Assembly: GCA_015709615.1 (NCBI GenBank)
Contig: CP054179.1
Span: 1,178,001 to 1,242,000, forward strand
Direction of reading: 5' to 3'
Length of the DNA stretch: 64,000 bases
Source of the DNA: Gammaproteobacteria bacterium
GTDB taxonomy: Bacteria > Pseudomonadota > Gammaproteobacteria > Burkholderiales > Nitrosomonadaceae
The position numbers and the translations under genes were made by a program. Within the stretch, counting starts at the first letter, position 1; each line of letters begins with the position of its first letter. Below, one piece after another: positions 1 to 9,536 of the stretch. Below the pieces are notes generated by a model. It had not been told where the DNA came from. It was given only the letters and a program-made list of their open reading frames with translations, and did no database searches.

Positions 1-1151
1 CTTCCGCCTTCACGTATCGCAAACCTTAACCCATCTTCCATCGCAATCGGCGCAATTAAATTCACCGTCACCGATACATTATCCCCAGGCATCACCATCT
101 CCGTACCCGCCGGCAACTCTATCGCTCCCGTAACATCCGTCGTTCTAAAGTAAAATTGCGGCCGATAGCCAGGAAAGAAAGGTGTATGTCTTCCGCCTTC
201 ATCCTTACTCAACACATAAATCTCTGCCGTGAATTTGGTGTGAGGGGATATGCTGCCCGGTTTTGCCAGCACTTGACCTCGCTCAACCTCTTCCCGTTTT
301 GTACCCCGTAACAATATTCCCACATTATCACCAGCCTGACCTTGATCCAGTAACTTGCGGAACATTTCAACGCCGGTACAAACCGTCTTCAGTGTGGGCT
401 TGAGACCAACAATCTCAATTTCATCACCTACCTTGATAATACCTCTTTCCACACGCCCGGTTACTACCGTTCCGCGGCCAGAAATCGAGAACACATCCTC
501 AACCGGCATAATGAATGCGCCGTCAATCGCGCGTTCCGGTTGCGGTATATAACTATCCAGCGCTTCCGCCAGTTTCAATATGGAAGGTTCACCGATATCG
601 CTTTGGTCTCCTTCTAACGCTTTCAGCGCTGAGCCAACAATGATTGGCGTATCGTCACCTGGAAAATCGTACTTCGATAACAGTTCACGTATCTCCATCT
701 CCACCAACTCAATCAACTCGGCGTCATCAACCATATCCGCTTTGTTCATGTATACGATAATGTACGGAACACCTACTTGACGCGCCAGCAATATATGCTC
801 ACGCGTTTGCGGCATCGGTCCGTCGGCTGCGGACACAACCAGAATCGCTCCATCCATTTGCGCCGCACCGGTAATCATGTTCTTCACATAGTCCGCGTGC
901 CCAGGACAGTCCACATGCGCATAATGGCGACTCGCTGTCTCATATTCTACATGCGCCGTATTGATGGTAATTCCACGCGCACGTTCTTCCGGTGCCGAGT
1001 CAATCTGATCGTAGCTCTTCGCTTCGCCGCCAAATTTCTTCGTCAATATCGTCGTGATCGCCGCCGTTAGCGTCGTCTTTCCGTGGTCAACGTGTCCTAT
1101 CGTACCAACATTTACGTGTGGCTTCGACCGCTCAAATTTACTCTTTGCCAT
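1..1151 (-). CDS. tuf: Elongation factor Tu, partial (C-terminal end lies outside the window)
   Basis: GTP-dependent carrier of aminoacyl-tRNA to the ribosomal A site. The reverse strand reads MAKSKFERSKPHVNVG from an ATG at 1151 and stays open to base 1, about 383 residues; EF-Tu is normally about 396, so only the last dozen or so residues are missing. Seen: P-loop GHVDHGKT near residues 19–26, DCPGH near 81–85 and an NKAD-type guanine-recognition motif near 136. Domains 2 and 3 follow without interruption. It is the last gene visible in a tRNA-Tyr/tRNA-Gly/tRNA-Thr–tuf unit, the arrangement known from E. coli tufB, and probably shares the promoter upstream of tRNA-Tyr. The family assignment is certain; whether this is one of two tuf copies cannot be seen here. 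Confidence 0.97.
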   Translation of the reverse strand, partial: MAKSKFERSKPHVNVGTIGHVDHGKTTLTAAITTILTKKFGGEAKSYDQIDSAPEERARGITINTAHVEYETASRHYAHVDCPGHADYVKNMITGAAQMDGAILVVSAADGPMPQTREHILLARQVGVPYIIVYMNKADMVDDAELIELVEMEIRELLSKYDFPGDDTPIIVGSALKALEGDQSDIGEPSILKLAEALDSYIPQPERAIDGAFIMPVEDVFSISGRGTVVTGRVERGIIKVGDEIEIVGLKPTLKTVCTGVEMFRKLLDQGQAGDNVGILLRGTKREEVERGQVLAKPGSISPHTKFTAEIYVLSKDEGGRHTPFFPGYRPQFYFRTTDVTGAIELPAGTEMVMPGDNVSVTVNLIAPIAMEDGLRFAIREGG

Positions 1152-1201
1152 GTCCTGTTTCCCCTTTGCGTGCTTTGACCATACAACTTACATACAACCT
1201 A

Positions 1202-1276
<75 letters not shown>

Positions 1277-1321
1277 AAGCATAAACAACAACCATTAACC
1301 GTTTACCTTCTAACCCTCAAT

Positions 1322-1395
1322 TGGAGCGGGTGAAGGGAATCGAACCCTCGTCGTAAGCTTGGAAGGCTTCTGCTCTACCATTGAGCTACACCCGC
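1322..1395 (-). tRNA. tRNA-Gly (anticodon TCC)
   Basis: Cloverleaf on the reverse strand: acceptor GCGGGTG/CACCCGC, anticodon loop CTTCCAA giving anticodon TCC, T-arm GAGGG-TTCGATT-CCCTT, discriminator T and encoded CCA. The outermost anticodon-stem pair appears to be a G-A mismatch. Middle member of the Tyr-Gly-Thr cluster before tuf. Confidence 0.95.
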
Positions 1396-1471
1396 ACTAT
1401 TCACTGGAAGCACTACATCAACCAATCTTCGCCACAAGCTATCGCCAAGCCATTTCGCTGTGCTTCCTAAA

Positions 1472-1557
<86 letters not shown>

Positions 1558-1571
1558 GAACGAAACTGGCA

Positions 1572-1600
1572 ATTATGAATATATTGCCCCCATAAGTCAA
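1572..1600 (-). promoter_or_regulatory. Sigma-70 promoter of the tRNA-Tyr/Gly/Thr–tuf operon
   Basis: Reverse strand: -35 TTGACT (1600–1595), spacer of exactly 17, -10 CATAAT (1577–1572), each 5/6 to consensus. Transcription would begin a few bases before the mature tRNA-Tyr 5' end, as expected for a highly expressed translation operon. Sequence-based only; no start site is mapped. Confidence 0.8.
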
Positions 1601-1755
1601 TCTTGATTTAACGAAAAGTTATATGCGTCAGTAATTAATTTCATCGAAAATATTTGCGAAAATCGGGTTTGCGTTAAATTGCGCACATTTGAACACTATA
1701 AAAATTTCGCAATCGATTAAAACGAAATCAACAAATAAATCGCACACCTAACTTT

Positions 1756-2733
1756 TTAAGCCAATCGCACTCGTGGATCAACTAGAGTATACGATATATC
1801 GGTCAAGACCAAACCCACGATATAAAGAATCGAACCCAAAAAGACCATCGCTCTCACTATGGCAAAATCCTGCGAATTGATTGCATCAATGGTGTAACTG
1901 CCCAACCCCGGAATGCCAAAAAACGATTCAACCAGCAGACTGCCGAGAAACAATAAAGGCACCACGACAACTGCGCCGGTCAAAATCGGAATTAATGCAT
2001 TTCTCAGAACATGCCGGAATAAAACGATGCGCTCCGACAATCCCTTTGCCCTGGCTGTACGCACGTACTCCTTATTCATTTCCTCTAAAAATAGAGTGCG
2101 ATACCAGCGGATATTGGATCCTGCGCTACTGATTACGCCGATAATAACCGGCAGCAGCAAAAACTTTGCCGCATCCAATCCCGTCTCATAACCGGATATG
2201 GGCACCCAGTGCCATAGCTTACTAATCAAGAATTGTCCGACGATAATATAGAACAGGCCAGAAATAGACATCAATGCTACACACAGAACCACGCCAAAAA
2301 AATCTATGTAGGTTGCGCGAAAAAACACCATCAGGAGCGCAAATGTGATATACACAATCAATCCCAGAACAAATACCGGCAATGCAATAGCCAGACTCGG
2401 CAGCATGCGTGACTTGATTTCCTGTGCGATATCCCGGCCATCGTCCGCCCGGCCGAAATCAAAAGCAAACATGGATAACGATTTCTCAAAGAAAATAGTG
2501 TCCGTCAATTGACCCAACCTCCCCGCCTCTTGATTGAACAGTAGCGGTTTATTGTAACCTCGTTCCGCTTTCCATTTTTCAATCGCTTCCGGTGTTACAT
2601 ACTTAATACCCAGCTGCATACGCGCCATATCATCCGGTGTATTCACGACAAAAAACAGCACAAATGTGATGAGATTGACACCGATCAAGATCGGTATTGC
2701 GTAAAAAACACGCCTGACAATATAGCTTAGCAT
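1756..2733 (-). CDS. ABC transporter permease, DppB/OppB/YejB type
   Basis: Inner-membrane permease of the peptide/nickel/opine ABC importer family, 325 residues. Seen: an N-terminal hydrophobic helix (about 8–30), a periplasmic stretch, then five more hydrophobic segments. The cytoplasmic EAA loop, EYVRTARAKGLSER, lies near residues 223–236 and is the contact site for the ATPase. The protein starts with the family-typical MLSYIVRR. The gene follows the solute-binding lipoprotein by 16 bases and is clearly co-transcribed with it. No second permease (DppC/YejE type) or ATPase follows, because the tRNA–tuf promoter comes next. The importer must therefore be completed from elsewhere, or this is a remnant. 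Substrate unknown. Confidence 0.85.
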   Translation of the reverse strand: MLSYIVRRVFYAIPILIGVNLITFVLFFVVNTPDDMARMQLGIKYVTPEAIEKWKAERGYNKPLLFNQEAGRLGQLTDTIFFEKSLSMFAFDFGRADDGRDIAQEIKSRMLPSLAIALPVFVLGLIVYITFALLMVFFRATYIDFFGVVLCVALMSISGLFYIIVGQFLISKLWHWVPISGYETGLDAAKFLLLPVIIGVISSAGSNIRWYRTLFLEEMNKEYVRTARAKGLSERIVLFRHVLRNALIPILTGAVVVVPLLFLGSLLVESFFGIPGLGSYTIDAINSQDFAIVRAMVFLGSILYIVGLVLTDISYTLVDPRVRLA

Positions 2734-2749
2734 GTAACCAAATTATAGA

Positions 2750-4948
2750 TTATGAAGCAGCACGCACCGCAGTACCGCTTTCGTGACGGCGGAAAGCGCT
2801 TATTGCCGGAACAAAACTTACCGCCAGCACAGCCAGAATCAACGCAACCGGCCATAGTACCGGTTCATTCCATTCTGCTCGCTTTTGCGCCCTCAGTTCA
2901 GTATCTATCTTGAAATACTTAAGATTATTATTCGATATTCGATTGGGCTTAACATTCTGATACCACGAATGGTATAAACCGTAGTCTTTCGGGTGATAGC
3001 CCCACAGCCACGGCGCATCAAAGCGCAGAATCTCGACCATGCGATCAATAATCAGTTGCCGCTCTGGTCCATCCTCCATATTTTTCATCTGTTCAAACAG
3101 GCGATCATATTCCGCATTGTGATAGTTTGCGGCATTCTCGCCGCTATTTCCCACTTTACGTTGCGGTCCGTGCAATAAGAACAAAAAATTTTCCGCATCC
3201 GGGTAGTCGGCATTCCAACCCCACTCAAAAATCTGCGCATTCCCTTTCCGGATCTTATCTTGAAAGCGATTGTAGTCAGTACTTCTCACCACCAACTGGA
3301 TATTTAGCTTCTGAAATTGCTTACGCACCCAATCCAGTCTGGATCGGTCCTCGGCGCTACGCGCAGTCACATCAAAATATAAAATGAGCGGCGCGCCGGT
3401 TCGTTGATCGATTCCGTCCGGATAACCCGCCTGCGCAAGTAAAGCCTTGGCGGTTTGAATTGACTTACGCCGCGGCTGACCGTTTACCCAATCATATGCT
3501 ACCGGATTGATGCCTTCTTCACCCTCCCGGTAACCTGCAATACCCGGTGAAATAGGACTTTGAGCGGGCATCCCTCGACCGTTGGCAAAAATTGAAATGA
3601 ATTCTTCGTAATCGACAGCGATCGAAATCGCCTGCCGCAATTTTCTAGCCGACTCACGCGATTTCTCATCGACTCCGCCAACCAACGGGTCAAGCATATT
3701 AAACCCCATGTAATAGGTTGACGCCGCAACTGCTGTCTCCAGTCTTATCCCTTGCTCAGCCATCGCTTCAGTCACTGTCGCTTCGCCTTGCCCAATTAAT
3801 TGTATGGCTTGATCAAAGCTATCCGAACCGATACCGCTGGCATCATAATAACCTTGCAGGAATTTGTTCCAGCGCGGAATGCTTTCCTTTTCCCGAACGA
3901 AGACAATCTTATCGATAAAGGGCAATTTCTTTGCGGCATCGGCTAATAAACCGTTTTCTTCGTCCTCCGGCATACCATCATTCGGATAATACTCATCATG
4001 AAAATTCGGATTCTTTTCCAGTACCATTCGTAAATTCGGATCATTTTCGGTGAGCATATAAGGACCGGTGCCAACCGGATACCAATCCAGTGTAATATTT
4101 TTTTGGATTAACCCAGGTTGCGAATAAAAGCGATCCGCCTCCCAAGGAATCGGTGCAAAAAACGGCATAGCCAGCCAGTAAACAAATTGCGGATATTTAC
4201 CAATCACGGTTATGCGATAGGTATATCGATCAACCACCTTCGCTCCTGCCAACGGATAATCTCGCAGATCCAGAAACATTTCTTCCTCTGGTTGATTTTG
4301 CTCAACCCGCTTGAGCACCTCGGCATACTCCCGAAGTCCCGCGATGTAATCGGCCATGAGTCCATATATCGGTGAATGCAATTTTGGATGCGCCAGACGC
4401 TTGATCTGATAAACATAATCTTCCGCCACCAATTCTCTTGTTCCAGTTTGAGAAAAATCGGAAAGCTTGTGTATGGACACCAATTCCTGCTGACTCAGAT
4501 CATGAAACAATCCATTACCTCGCGCATCATTGGCAAAGGCTGGATGGGGTTGATAAAAAATACCCGGTCGAATTGAAATTTCATAAGCACTATATGCAAT
4601 AGCGTGCGCACGTGCATCATCCGGCAATTGATTACCTTGCGCATCAAAGTACTTCACCACGGGTATTTCCTGGGCAGTAGCCGGGATTAATGCATAAGGC
4701 CGTTTTAAGTAATGATACTGCAAGGGAGGTTCATAAATCTGCGCAGTAAACTGAATTTCATTGGAACTGTATGATTGCACCGGATCCAGATGCTTAGGAC
4801 GTTCAGTGAACACCGTGTAAAGAATATTTCTCACCGCGTCTTCAGCCGCATAGGGATTATTCCAATTATTTCCGCCGCATGCGGTCAACAAAAGAGGTGC
4901 TAGCAATGCCCACAATAAAACAATCTTGGTACTCAATGTCATTTTCAT
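2750..4948 (-). CDS. ABC transporter solute-binding lipoprotein, family 5 (peptide/oligopeptide type), with C-terminal membrane helix
   Basis: Extracytoplasmic solute-binding protein of family 5 (OppA/DppA/YejA relatives), 732 residues, longer than the usual 520–610. Seen: a lipoprotein signal with lipobox LLTAC (Cys24). Family-5 features include the GTGPY segment near residue 295, the ARKLRQAISIAVDYEEF region, and a late domain with WGWNADYPDAENF. An unusual C-terminal hydrophobic helix (about 699–719) is followed by a basic tail. Lipid anchor plus C-terminal helix would tether the protein at both ends, perhaps docked to the permease encoded next. First gene of a two-gene unit, divergent from fabI. 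The family is clear; the substrate is not. Confidence 0.85.
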   Translation of the reverse strand: MKMTLSTKIVLLWALLAPLLLTACGGNNWNNPYAAEDAVRNILYTVFTERPKHLDPVQSYSSNEIQFTAQIYEPPLQYHYLKRPYALIPATAQEIPVVKYFDAQGNQLPDDARAHAIAYSAYEISIRPGIFYQPHPAFANDARGNGLFHDLSQQELVSIHKLSDFSQTGTRELVAEDYVYQIKRLAHPKLHSPIYGLMADYIAGLREYAEVLKRVEQNQPEEEMFLDLRDYPLAGAKVVDRYTYRITVIGKYPQFVYWLAMPFFAPIPWEADRFYSQPGLIQKNITLDWYPVGTGPYMLTENDPNLRMVLEKNPNFHDEYYPNDGMPEDEENGLLADAAKKLPFIDKIVFVREKESIPRWNKFLQGYYDASGIGSDSFDQAIQLIGQGEATVTEAMAEQGIRLETAVAASTYYMGFNMLDPLVGGVDEKSRESARKLRQAISIAVDYEEFISIFANGRGMPAQSPISPGIAGYREGEEGINPVAYDWVNGQPRRKSIQTAKALLAQAGYPDGIDQRTGAPLILYFDVTARSAEDRSRLDWVRKQFQKLNIQLVVRSTDYNRFQDKIRKGNAQIFEWGWNADYPDAENFLFLLHGPQRKVGNSGENAANYHNAEYDRLFEQMKNMEDGPERQLIIDRMVEILRFDAPWLWGYHPKDYGLYHSWYQNVKPNRISNNNLKYFKIDTELRAQKRAEWNEPVLWPVALILAVLAVSFVPAISAFRRHESGTAVRAAS

Positions 4949-5053
4949 TCACTGCAATCCATGCATCTGCGCATATCTTTCCTTTCTCAACGCCACCTTA
5001 CGCCGCCCTTCAGCTATAATTCGCCAATTCGCACAATTTTACAAGGAAAATGT

Positions 5054-5839
5054 ATGGGATTTCTGGCAAATAAACGCGTCCTTATTACCGGCTTACTCAG
5101 CAACCGGTCCATCGCTTACGGTATCGCAAAAGCCATGAAACGTGAAGGTGCTTCGTTGGCCTTTACCTATCAAGGTGAAGAGGTTCGCAGCCGGGTGGAA
5201 AAATTGGCTGCAGAATTTGACAGTAATCTGTTGTTTCCTTGCGATGTTTCCAGTGACACCGAAATCGCACTCTGCTTTGAGAACCTGCAGAAACATTGGG
5301 ACGGTCTGGATTGTATTATTCATTCCATCGCATTTGCACCACGCGAGGCATTAACCGGTGATTATTTGGAAAGTGTTAGCCGGGAAGCTTTTCGCATTGC
5401 ACATGACATCAGCGCCTACAGCTTTTCCGCACTTGCTAAAGCAGCATTGCCTTTAATGCAGAATCGCAACGGCTCACTTTTAACATTGAGTTATCTAGGT
5501 GCTGTCCGCGTTATGCCTAATTACAATGTGATGGGCTTAGCTAAAGCCAGCCTTGAAGCGAATGTCCGTTTCATGGCTTCCAGCCTGGGCCCCAAAGGAA
5601 TTCGTGTCAACGCCATTTCCGCCGGACCGATCAAAACTCTGGCTGCTGCCGGCATCGGAAATTTTGGAAAATTACTGGGTTATACCGAAAAAGTTTCACC
5701 GTTACGCCGCAATGTAACCACCGACGAGGTCGGTAATGTTGCCGCTTTCTTATGCAGTGATCTGGCTAGCGGCATTACCGGAGAAATAACATATGTAGAT
5801 GCAGGCTTTAATACTGTTGCGTTCAACCTTCATGATTGA
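5054..5839 (+). CDS. fabI: Enoyl-[acyl-carrier-protein] reductase (NADH)
   Basis: Catalyses the last reduction of each fatty-acid elongation cycle, trans-2-enoyl-ACP to acyl-ACP. 261 residues, normal length. The start at 5054 (MGFLANKRVLITG) is chosen over upstream in-frame ATGs because it matches the family N-terminus and has AAGGAAA about 6 bases upstream. Seen: divergent short-chain dehydrogenase nucleotide motif GLLSNRSIAYGIA, and the catalytic region SYLGAVRVMPNYNVMGLAKA with the two FabI tyrosines and the Tyr-x6-Lys pair. Single gene, divergent from the ABC lipoprotein and convergent with ppiD. Confidence 0.96.
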   Translation: MGFLANKRVLITGLLSNRSIAYGIAKAMKREGASLAFTYQGEEVRSRVEKLAAEFDSNLLFPCDVSSDTEIALCFENLQKHWDGLDCIIHSIAFAPREALTGDYLESVSREAFRIAHDISAYSFSALAKAALPLMQNRNGSLLTLSYLGAVRVMPNYNVMGLAKASLEANVRFMASSLGPKGIRVNAISAGPIKTLAAAGIGNFGKLLGYTEKVSPLRRNVTTDEVGNVAAFLCSDLASGITGEITYVDAGFNTVAFNLHD

Positions 5840-5895
5840 GGCTGGACTGGAAAGTCATTTTCTACATACGCGGCGATAGGTAAGTTCAGTTAATT

Positions 5896-7779
5896 TTAAA
5901 AGCTATCCTGTTTGACTTTTACCTCATAGCGCTGCCTAATCGCGGCCAAGTAGGCGGACATTTCCTCTTGAGTAATCATTTGCTGAAGCTGTTTGGCAAA
6001 ACCATCCAGCTTAGCTTTTTCTGCAGATTCTGGCTCTACGACGCGATTGATCCTGATCAGATTAAAACCGCCCTTTGAATTAACCGTCCCTGCATAAACC
6101 GGCAAAGCGCTTGTATCAGTATTAAAAATCGCCCGCAAGGCCTCAGGATCCAAGCCTTGCGGCTGCATATATGAAATCTGTTTTGCATCACCCCAAGTAA
6201 CATCGCTTACATCTTCCCCTGCTTGCAAACGCGCCAGCTTTGCTTGCCCTTCTTCAATAGCCCTCGCTTCAGCCATCTGCTTCTTGAGCTTATCTACGAT
6301 CTGATCTCTGACAACTTCAAGAGATCTCGTCGTTGCAGGTTTATACTCAAGAACACGAGCGGCCACCAACGTATCAGGTTTCACTTCAATAGCTTCGGTA
6401 TTACGGTGATTTGTAACAGCATCCTCCGAGAAAATTGCCGATAATAACTTGTCATTACTTAGAATTGCCGGTTCCGCTGAGTTTCTCGTGATCCAGTCAC
6501 TTGTTTGTACAGATAATTCAAACTTCTTTGCAGCAGCTTGCAAACTATCGCCTTGCTCATAAACGACGTTACTGAAATCCTCAGCTATTTCTCCAAAGAT
6601 ACTGCTCACCATTTCCAACTTGAGCTTATTCTCAATCTGCTCTCGAACATCACCCAGACTGGGTTGTTTTTGTTCTTTAATAGCAGTCAGTTTAATGACA
6701 TGAAGACCAAAATCCGTTTCTACAAGACCGCTAATTTCATCCAACTGCATTGAAAAAATTTTATCTTCAAAAGCCTTAACCATTACCCCACGGCCAAAGA
6801 ATCCAAGATCTCCACCCCGCATTGCCGAACCAGGATCATCCGAGTTTTGCTTGGCAATTTCCGCAAATTGCTCTGGATTCTGCTTGACTTGTTCCAGTAT
6901 GCTTTCAGCCTTATTTCTTGCAGCTTGTTTTTCTTCATCTGATGCATCAGCCGCTATGCTGATCAAGATATGACTAGCTTTGCGTTCTTCCGGCTGACCG
7001 AATTCCTGCTGATGTTCGGAAAAATAAGCAGTGACCGCTTCATCACTGACTGTTTCATTTTTGGCTACCGCATCCAGCGACAAAACCAGATATTCAACCC
7101 GCGCGCGTTCCGGCAAATCAAAGTCGGCTCTATGTTTATCATAATAAGCGGTTATGTCTTTTTCTTCCGGCGTTACTTGCGTCACAAATTGCTCTGGCGC
7201 AATTTGTGATTGATTAATTTCACGCTTAACTTCACTCAAATAATGAACCTTCTCGATTACCACTTTGGGAGCGAATGCATAATCACTATAACCGCCCAAC
7301 AACTGCTGGAGTAAAAGCTCCTGACGAATGCGCGACTCGAATAGTGCCGGAGTGAGACCTTGAGCACGCAACAATTGCTCATATTGCTGCTTGGAAAACT
7401 TGCTGTCTTTTTGAAAGGCCGGTACATCCCGAATAGTTTTGATAACTTGCGAATCCAGCGCGGCAAAACCGTTTCCGGTCGCTTCCCGGTACAATAATCG
7501 CTGCTGAATGAGTCTCTCAAGTACCGAGTTTTTTACTTCAAAAGTATCAAGCATTGCACTATCGAAATTTGCCCCGAGCATAGAACGCATTCTTTCATGA
7601 TGATCACGTAATGCTTGCTCATACTCGCGCCGCGGTATCTCTTCACCATCCACGATCGCAACATAACCTTCCCCTCCCATGTTACGATACGACTCGACAC
7701 CCCAGAACAAAAAAGGCAATATTAACAAGCCCATGAAGACTTGAACAATACGTTTTTTACGATTGACGAAATCAAACAC
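5896..7779 (-). CDS. ppiD: Periplasmic folding chaperone PpiD (SurA-N/PpiC-type peptidyl-prolyl isomerase)
   Basis: Membrane-anchored periplasmic chaperone at the Sec translocon exit, 627 residues (E. coli PpiD 623). Seen: a short cytoplasmic N-terminus, one membrane helix (about 12–30), a SurA-N-like helical region, and a parvulin domain near 262–365. The parvulin domain includes ASHILI, GGDLGFFGRGVMV and FGLHVIKL. A second, degenerate parvulin-like region and a charged C-terminus follow. Its place downstream of hupB matches the conserved hupB–ppiD order of proteobacteria; here two tRNA genes sit between them. Confidence 0.93.
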   Translation of the reverse strand: MFDFVNRKKRIVQVFMGLLILPFLFWGVESYRNMGGEGYVAIVDGEEIPRREYEQALRDHHERMRSMLGANFDSAMLDTFEVKNSVLERLIQQRLLYREATGNGFAALDSQVIKTIRDVPAFQKDSKFSKQQYEQLLRAQGLTPALFESRIRQELLLQQLLGGYSDYAFAPKVVIEKVHYLSEVKREINQSQIAPEQFVTQVTPEEKDITAYYDKHRADFDLPERARVEYLVLSLDAVAKNETVSDEAVTAYFSEHQQEFGQPEERKASHILISIAADASDEEKQAARNKAESILEQVKQNPEQFAEIAKQNSDDPGSAMRGGDLGFFGRGVMVKAFEDKIFSMQLDEISGLVETDFGLHVIKLTAIKEQKQPSLGDVREQIENKLKLEMVSSIFGEIAEDFSNVVYEQGDSLQAAAKKFELSVQTSDWITRNSAEPAILSNDKLLSAIFSEDAVTNHRNTEAIEVKPDTLVAARVLEYKPATTRSLEVVRDQIVDKLKKQMAEARAIEEGQAKLARLQAGEDVSDVTWGDAKQISYMQPQGLDPEALRAIFNTDTSALPVYAGTVNSKGGFNLIRINRVVEPESAEKAKLDGFAKQLQQMITQEEMSAYLAAIRQRYEVKVKQDSF

Positions 7780-7847
7780 AATAGAACCTAAGAAGCTAGA
7801 TAGTGAAACAGCAATTAATGAATTGACTACTGCAAGCTGACTTTATT

Positions 7848-7924
7848 TGGCGGAGTGGACGGGACTCGAACCCGCGACCCCCGGCGTGACAGGCCGGTAT
7901 TCTAACCAACTGAACTACCACTCC
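7848..7924 (-). tRNA. tRNA-Asp (anticodon GTC)
   Basis: Reverse-strand cloverleaf of 77 bases: acceptor GGAGTGG/CCACTCC, anticodon loop CTGTCAC (GTC), T-loop TTCGAGT, discriminator G and encoded CCA. Sits between hupB and ppiD, just after tRNA-Val, in a Val–Asp pair that is frequent in proteobacteria. Confidence 0.96.
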
Positions 7925-7943
7925 TAGAACTAGCAAAATTGAC

Positions 7944-8019
7944 TGGTGGGTGCTGACGGGATCGAACCGCCGACATTCGCCTTGTAAGGGCGACGCTCTA
8001 CCAGCTGAGCTAAGCACCC
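7944..8019 (-). tRNA. tRNA-Val (anticodon TAC)
   Basis: Reverse-strand cloverleaf of 76 bases: acceptor GGGTGCT/AGCACCC, anticodon loop CTTACAA (TAC), T-loop TTCGATC, encoded CCA. It begins 15 bases after the hupB stop codon, so it is most likely processed from the hupB transcript. Confidence 0.96.
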
Positions 8020-8034
8020 GGTCAAAAAAGAGCG

Positions 8035-8307
8035 CTAGTTTACTGCATCTTTGAGTGCTTTACCAGCACTGAATTTAGGAACCTTCGCTGCCTTGATTTT
8101 AATGGCAGCGCCTGTACGGGGATTACGGCCTGTACGTGCAGCTCTTGTGCCCACTTTAAAAGTCCCAAATCCGACCAAAGTCACACTTTCATTTTTCTTA
8201 AGCGCCCCTTTTATTGCAGTTAATGCGCCATCCAATGCACTGCCTGCTGAAGCCTTAGAAATTTTAGCCGATTTTGCGATAGCTTCGATAAGTTCGGATT
8301 TGTTCAT
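8035..8307 (-). CDS. hupB: DNA-binding protein HU
   Basis: Small dimeric nucleoid protein that bends DNA; 90 residues, exactly the HU length. Seen: MNKSELIEAIA N-terminus, GFGTF, and the beta-arm signature GRNPRTGAAIKI. IHF subunits differ in this arm, so HU is preferred. AAGGGGA lies about 6 bases upstream of the ATG. Transcribed ahead of tRNA-Val, tRNA-Asp and ppiD from the promoter at 8364–8392. Confidence 0.97.
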   Translation of the reverse strand: MNKSELIEAIAKSAKISKASAGSALDGALTAIKGALKKNESVTLVGFGTFKVGTRAARTGRNPRTGAAIKIKAAKVPKFSAGKALKDAVN

Positions 8308-8363
8308 ATAATTCCCCTTCTTGGTTAATGGTAATTAAATCACAAGCAAGTACTGCAGCCGTT

Positions 8364-8392
8364 CTTATATCAAGCTGTTAACGCCTGGTCAA
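8364..8392 (-). promoter_or_regulatory. Sigma-70 promoter upstream of hupB
   Basis: Reverse strand: -35 TTGACC (8392–8387), 17-base spacer, -10 TATAAG (8369–8364), each 5/6 to consensus and about 60 bases before the hupB ATG. Probably also serves the two tRNAs and perhaps ppiD. Confidence 0.75.
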
Positions 8393-8543
8393 GCATATTA
8401 AGGCTCACCCACTGCATCATTTATCAAGAGAATCAACCATTTTAACGAGAACGATCGGGTCAACAGAAAATAAAGATGATCAGAAACAAACAATTAATAT
8501 CATTAAGCAGAATTAACCTTAAATTCACACAAGGAATTCCGCA

Positions 8544-9536
8544 CTAATAAATTTCTGATTTTTGTTCGCGATTTAACAACACCTCAACCGCTCTCTTGGC
8601 GGATACTACACCATGCAAAATATCGCATACCGCTTGGGTAATGGGCATTTCAATATTCAATCGATGACCTAATTGCAACACTGAATTGGCTGTATGCACA
8701 CCTTCGGCAACATGCCCTAGCGTATTCAAAATATCGTCCAGGGGCTTACCTTCAGCCAGCATCAATCCTACCTGTCTGTTCCTGGATAAATCACCTGTGC
8801 TAGTCAGAATGAGATCACCCACACCCGCCAAGCCCATGAAGGTCTCCCTATTTCCGCCCAAACCTAGCCCTAATCGCATAGTTTCCAATAATCCTCGGGT
8901 AATTAGAGCGGCACGTGCGTTGTGACCGAAACCGATGCCATCTGAGATACCCGCCGCTATCGTAATGACATTCTTTACCGCGCCTCCGGTTTCGACACCG
9001 ACAACATCCTCATTGGTATAAATGCGCAGCTTTGCACTATGCAGCTCCATCGCCATTTTACGTGCGAAATCGGCATCCCGCGACGCCAATGTTAAAGCGG
9101 TCGGAAGACCTTGAGCCACTTCTTTGGCAAAACTCGGCCCCGACAACACGCCACAGGGTGGCAATAAGCCGGCAAATTCTTCTTCCGCAATTTGGTGCGG
9201 CAAATAAGTCGTTTCTGATTCGAACCCTTTGCATCCCCAGATGATAGGCACCTTGAAATTACCGGCAACAATAGCACGTAATGTGTCGCGCAAACCGGCA
9301 ACCGGCACAACGATTAGAGCAAGATCCGCAACCTCCAATGCCTCTTCGAGCACGGAAGTAATCTTCAGAGACTCGGGTAACGAATAATCCGGCAGATAAG
9401 CATGGTTCTTTCGTTGACGATTCATTGCGGCAGCATGATCGGGATTTTTTGTCCACAGATGAATACGATGACGCGCCGATAGGTTAATTGCTAACGCGGA
9501 ACCCCACGCACCCGCGCCCAGCACTGCAATTTTCAT
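8544..9536 (-). CDS. gpsA: Glycerol-3-phosphate dehydrogenase [NAD(P)+]
   Basis: Reduces dihydroxyacetone phosphate to sn-glycerol 3-phosphate, the phospholipid backbone. 330 residues, normal length. The start at 9536 (MKIAVLGAGAWGSALA) is chosen because the Rossmann motif GAGAWG must lie at residues 7–12; an in-frame ATG 66 bases further upstream would add a non-family leader. Other motifs: GPSFAKEVA and the catalytic-lysine region GGAVKNVITIAAG. Its ATG overlaps the stop of the SH3 gene as ATGA, so the two are translationally coupled. Last gene of the rhodanese–grxC–secB–SH3–gpsA run. Confidence 0.95.
   Translation of the reverse strand: MKIAVLGAGAWGSALAINLSARHRIHLWTKNPDHAAAMNRQRKNHAYLPDYSLPESLKITSVLEEALEVADLALIVVPVAGLRDTLRAIVAGNFKVPIIWGCKGFESETTYLPHQIAEEEFAGLLPPCGVLSGPSFAKEVAQGLPTALTLASRDADFARKMAMELHSAKLRIYTNEDVVGVETGGAVKNVITIAAGISDGIGFGHNARAALITRGLLETMRLGLGLGGNRETFMGLAGVGDLILTSTGDLSRNRQVGLMLAEGKPLDDILNTLGHVAEGVHTANSVLQLGHRLNIEMPITQAVCDILHGVVSAKRAVEVLLNREQKSEIY

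Noticed and set aside
1876..1888. TTGATTGCATCAA, similar to an FNR box
   Set aside because: Spacing is three instead of four bases and it lies inside the ABC permease coding sequence.
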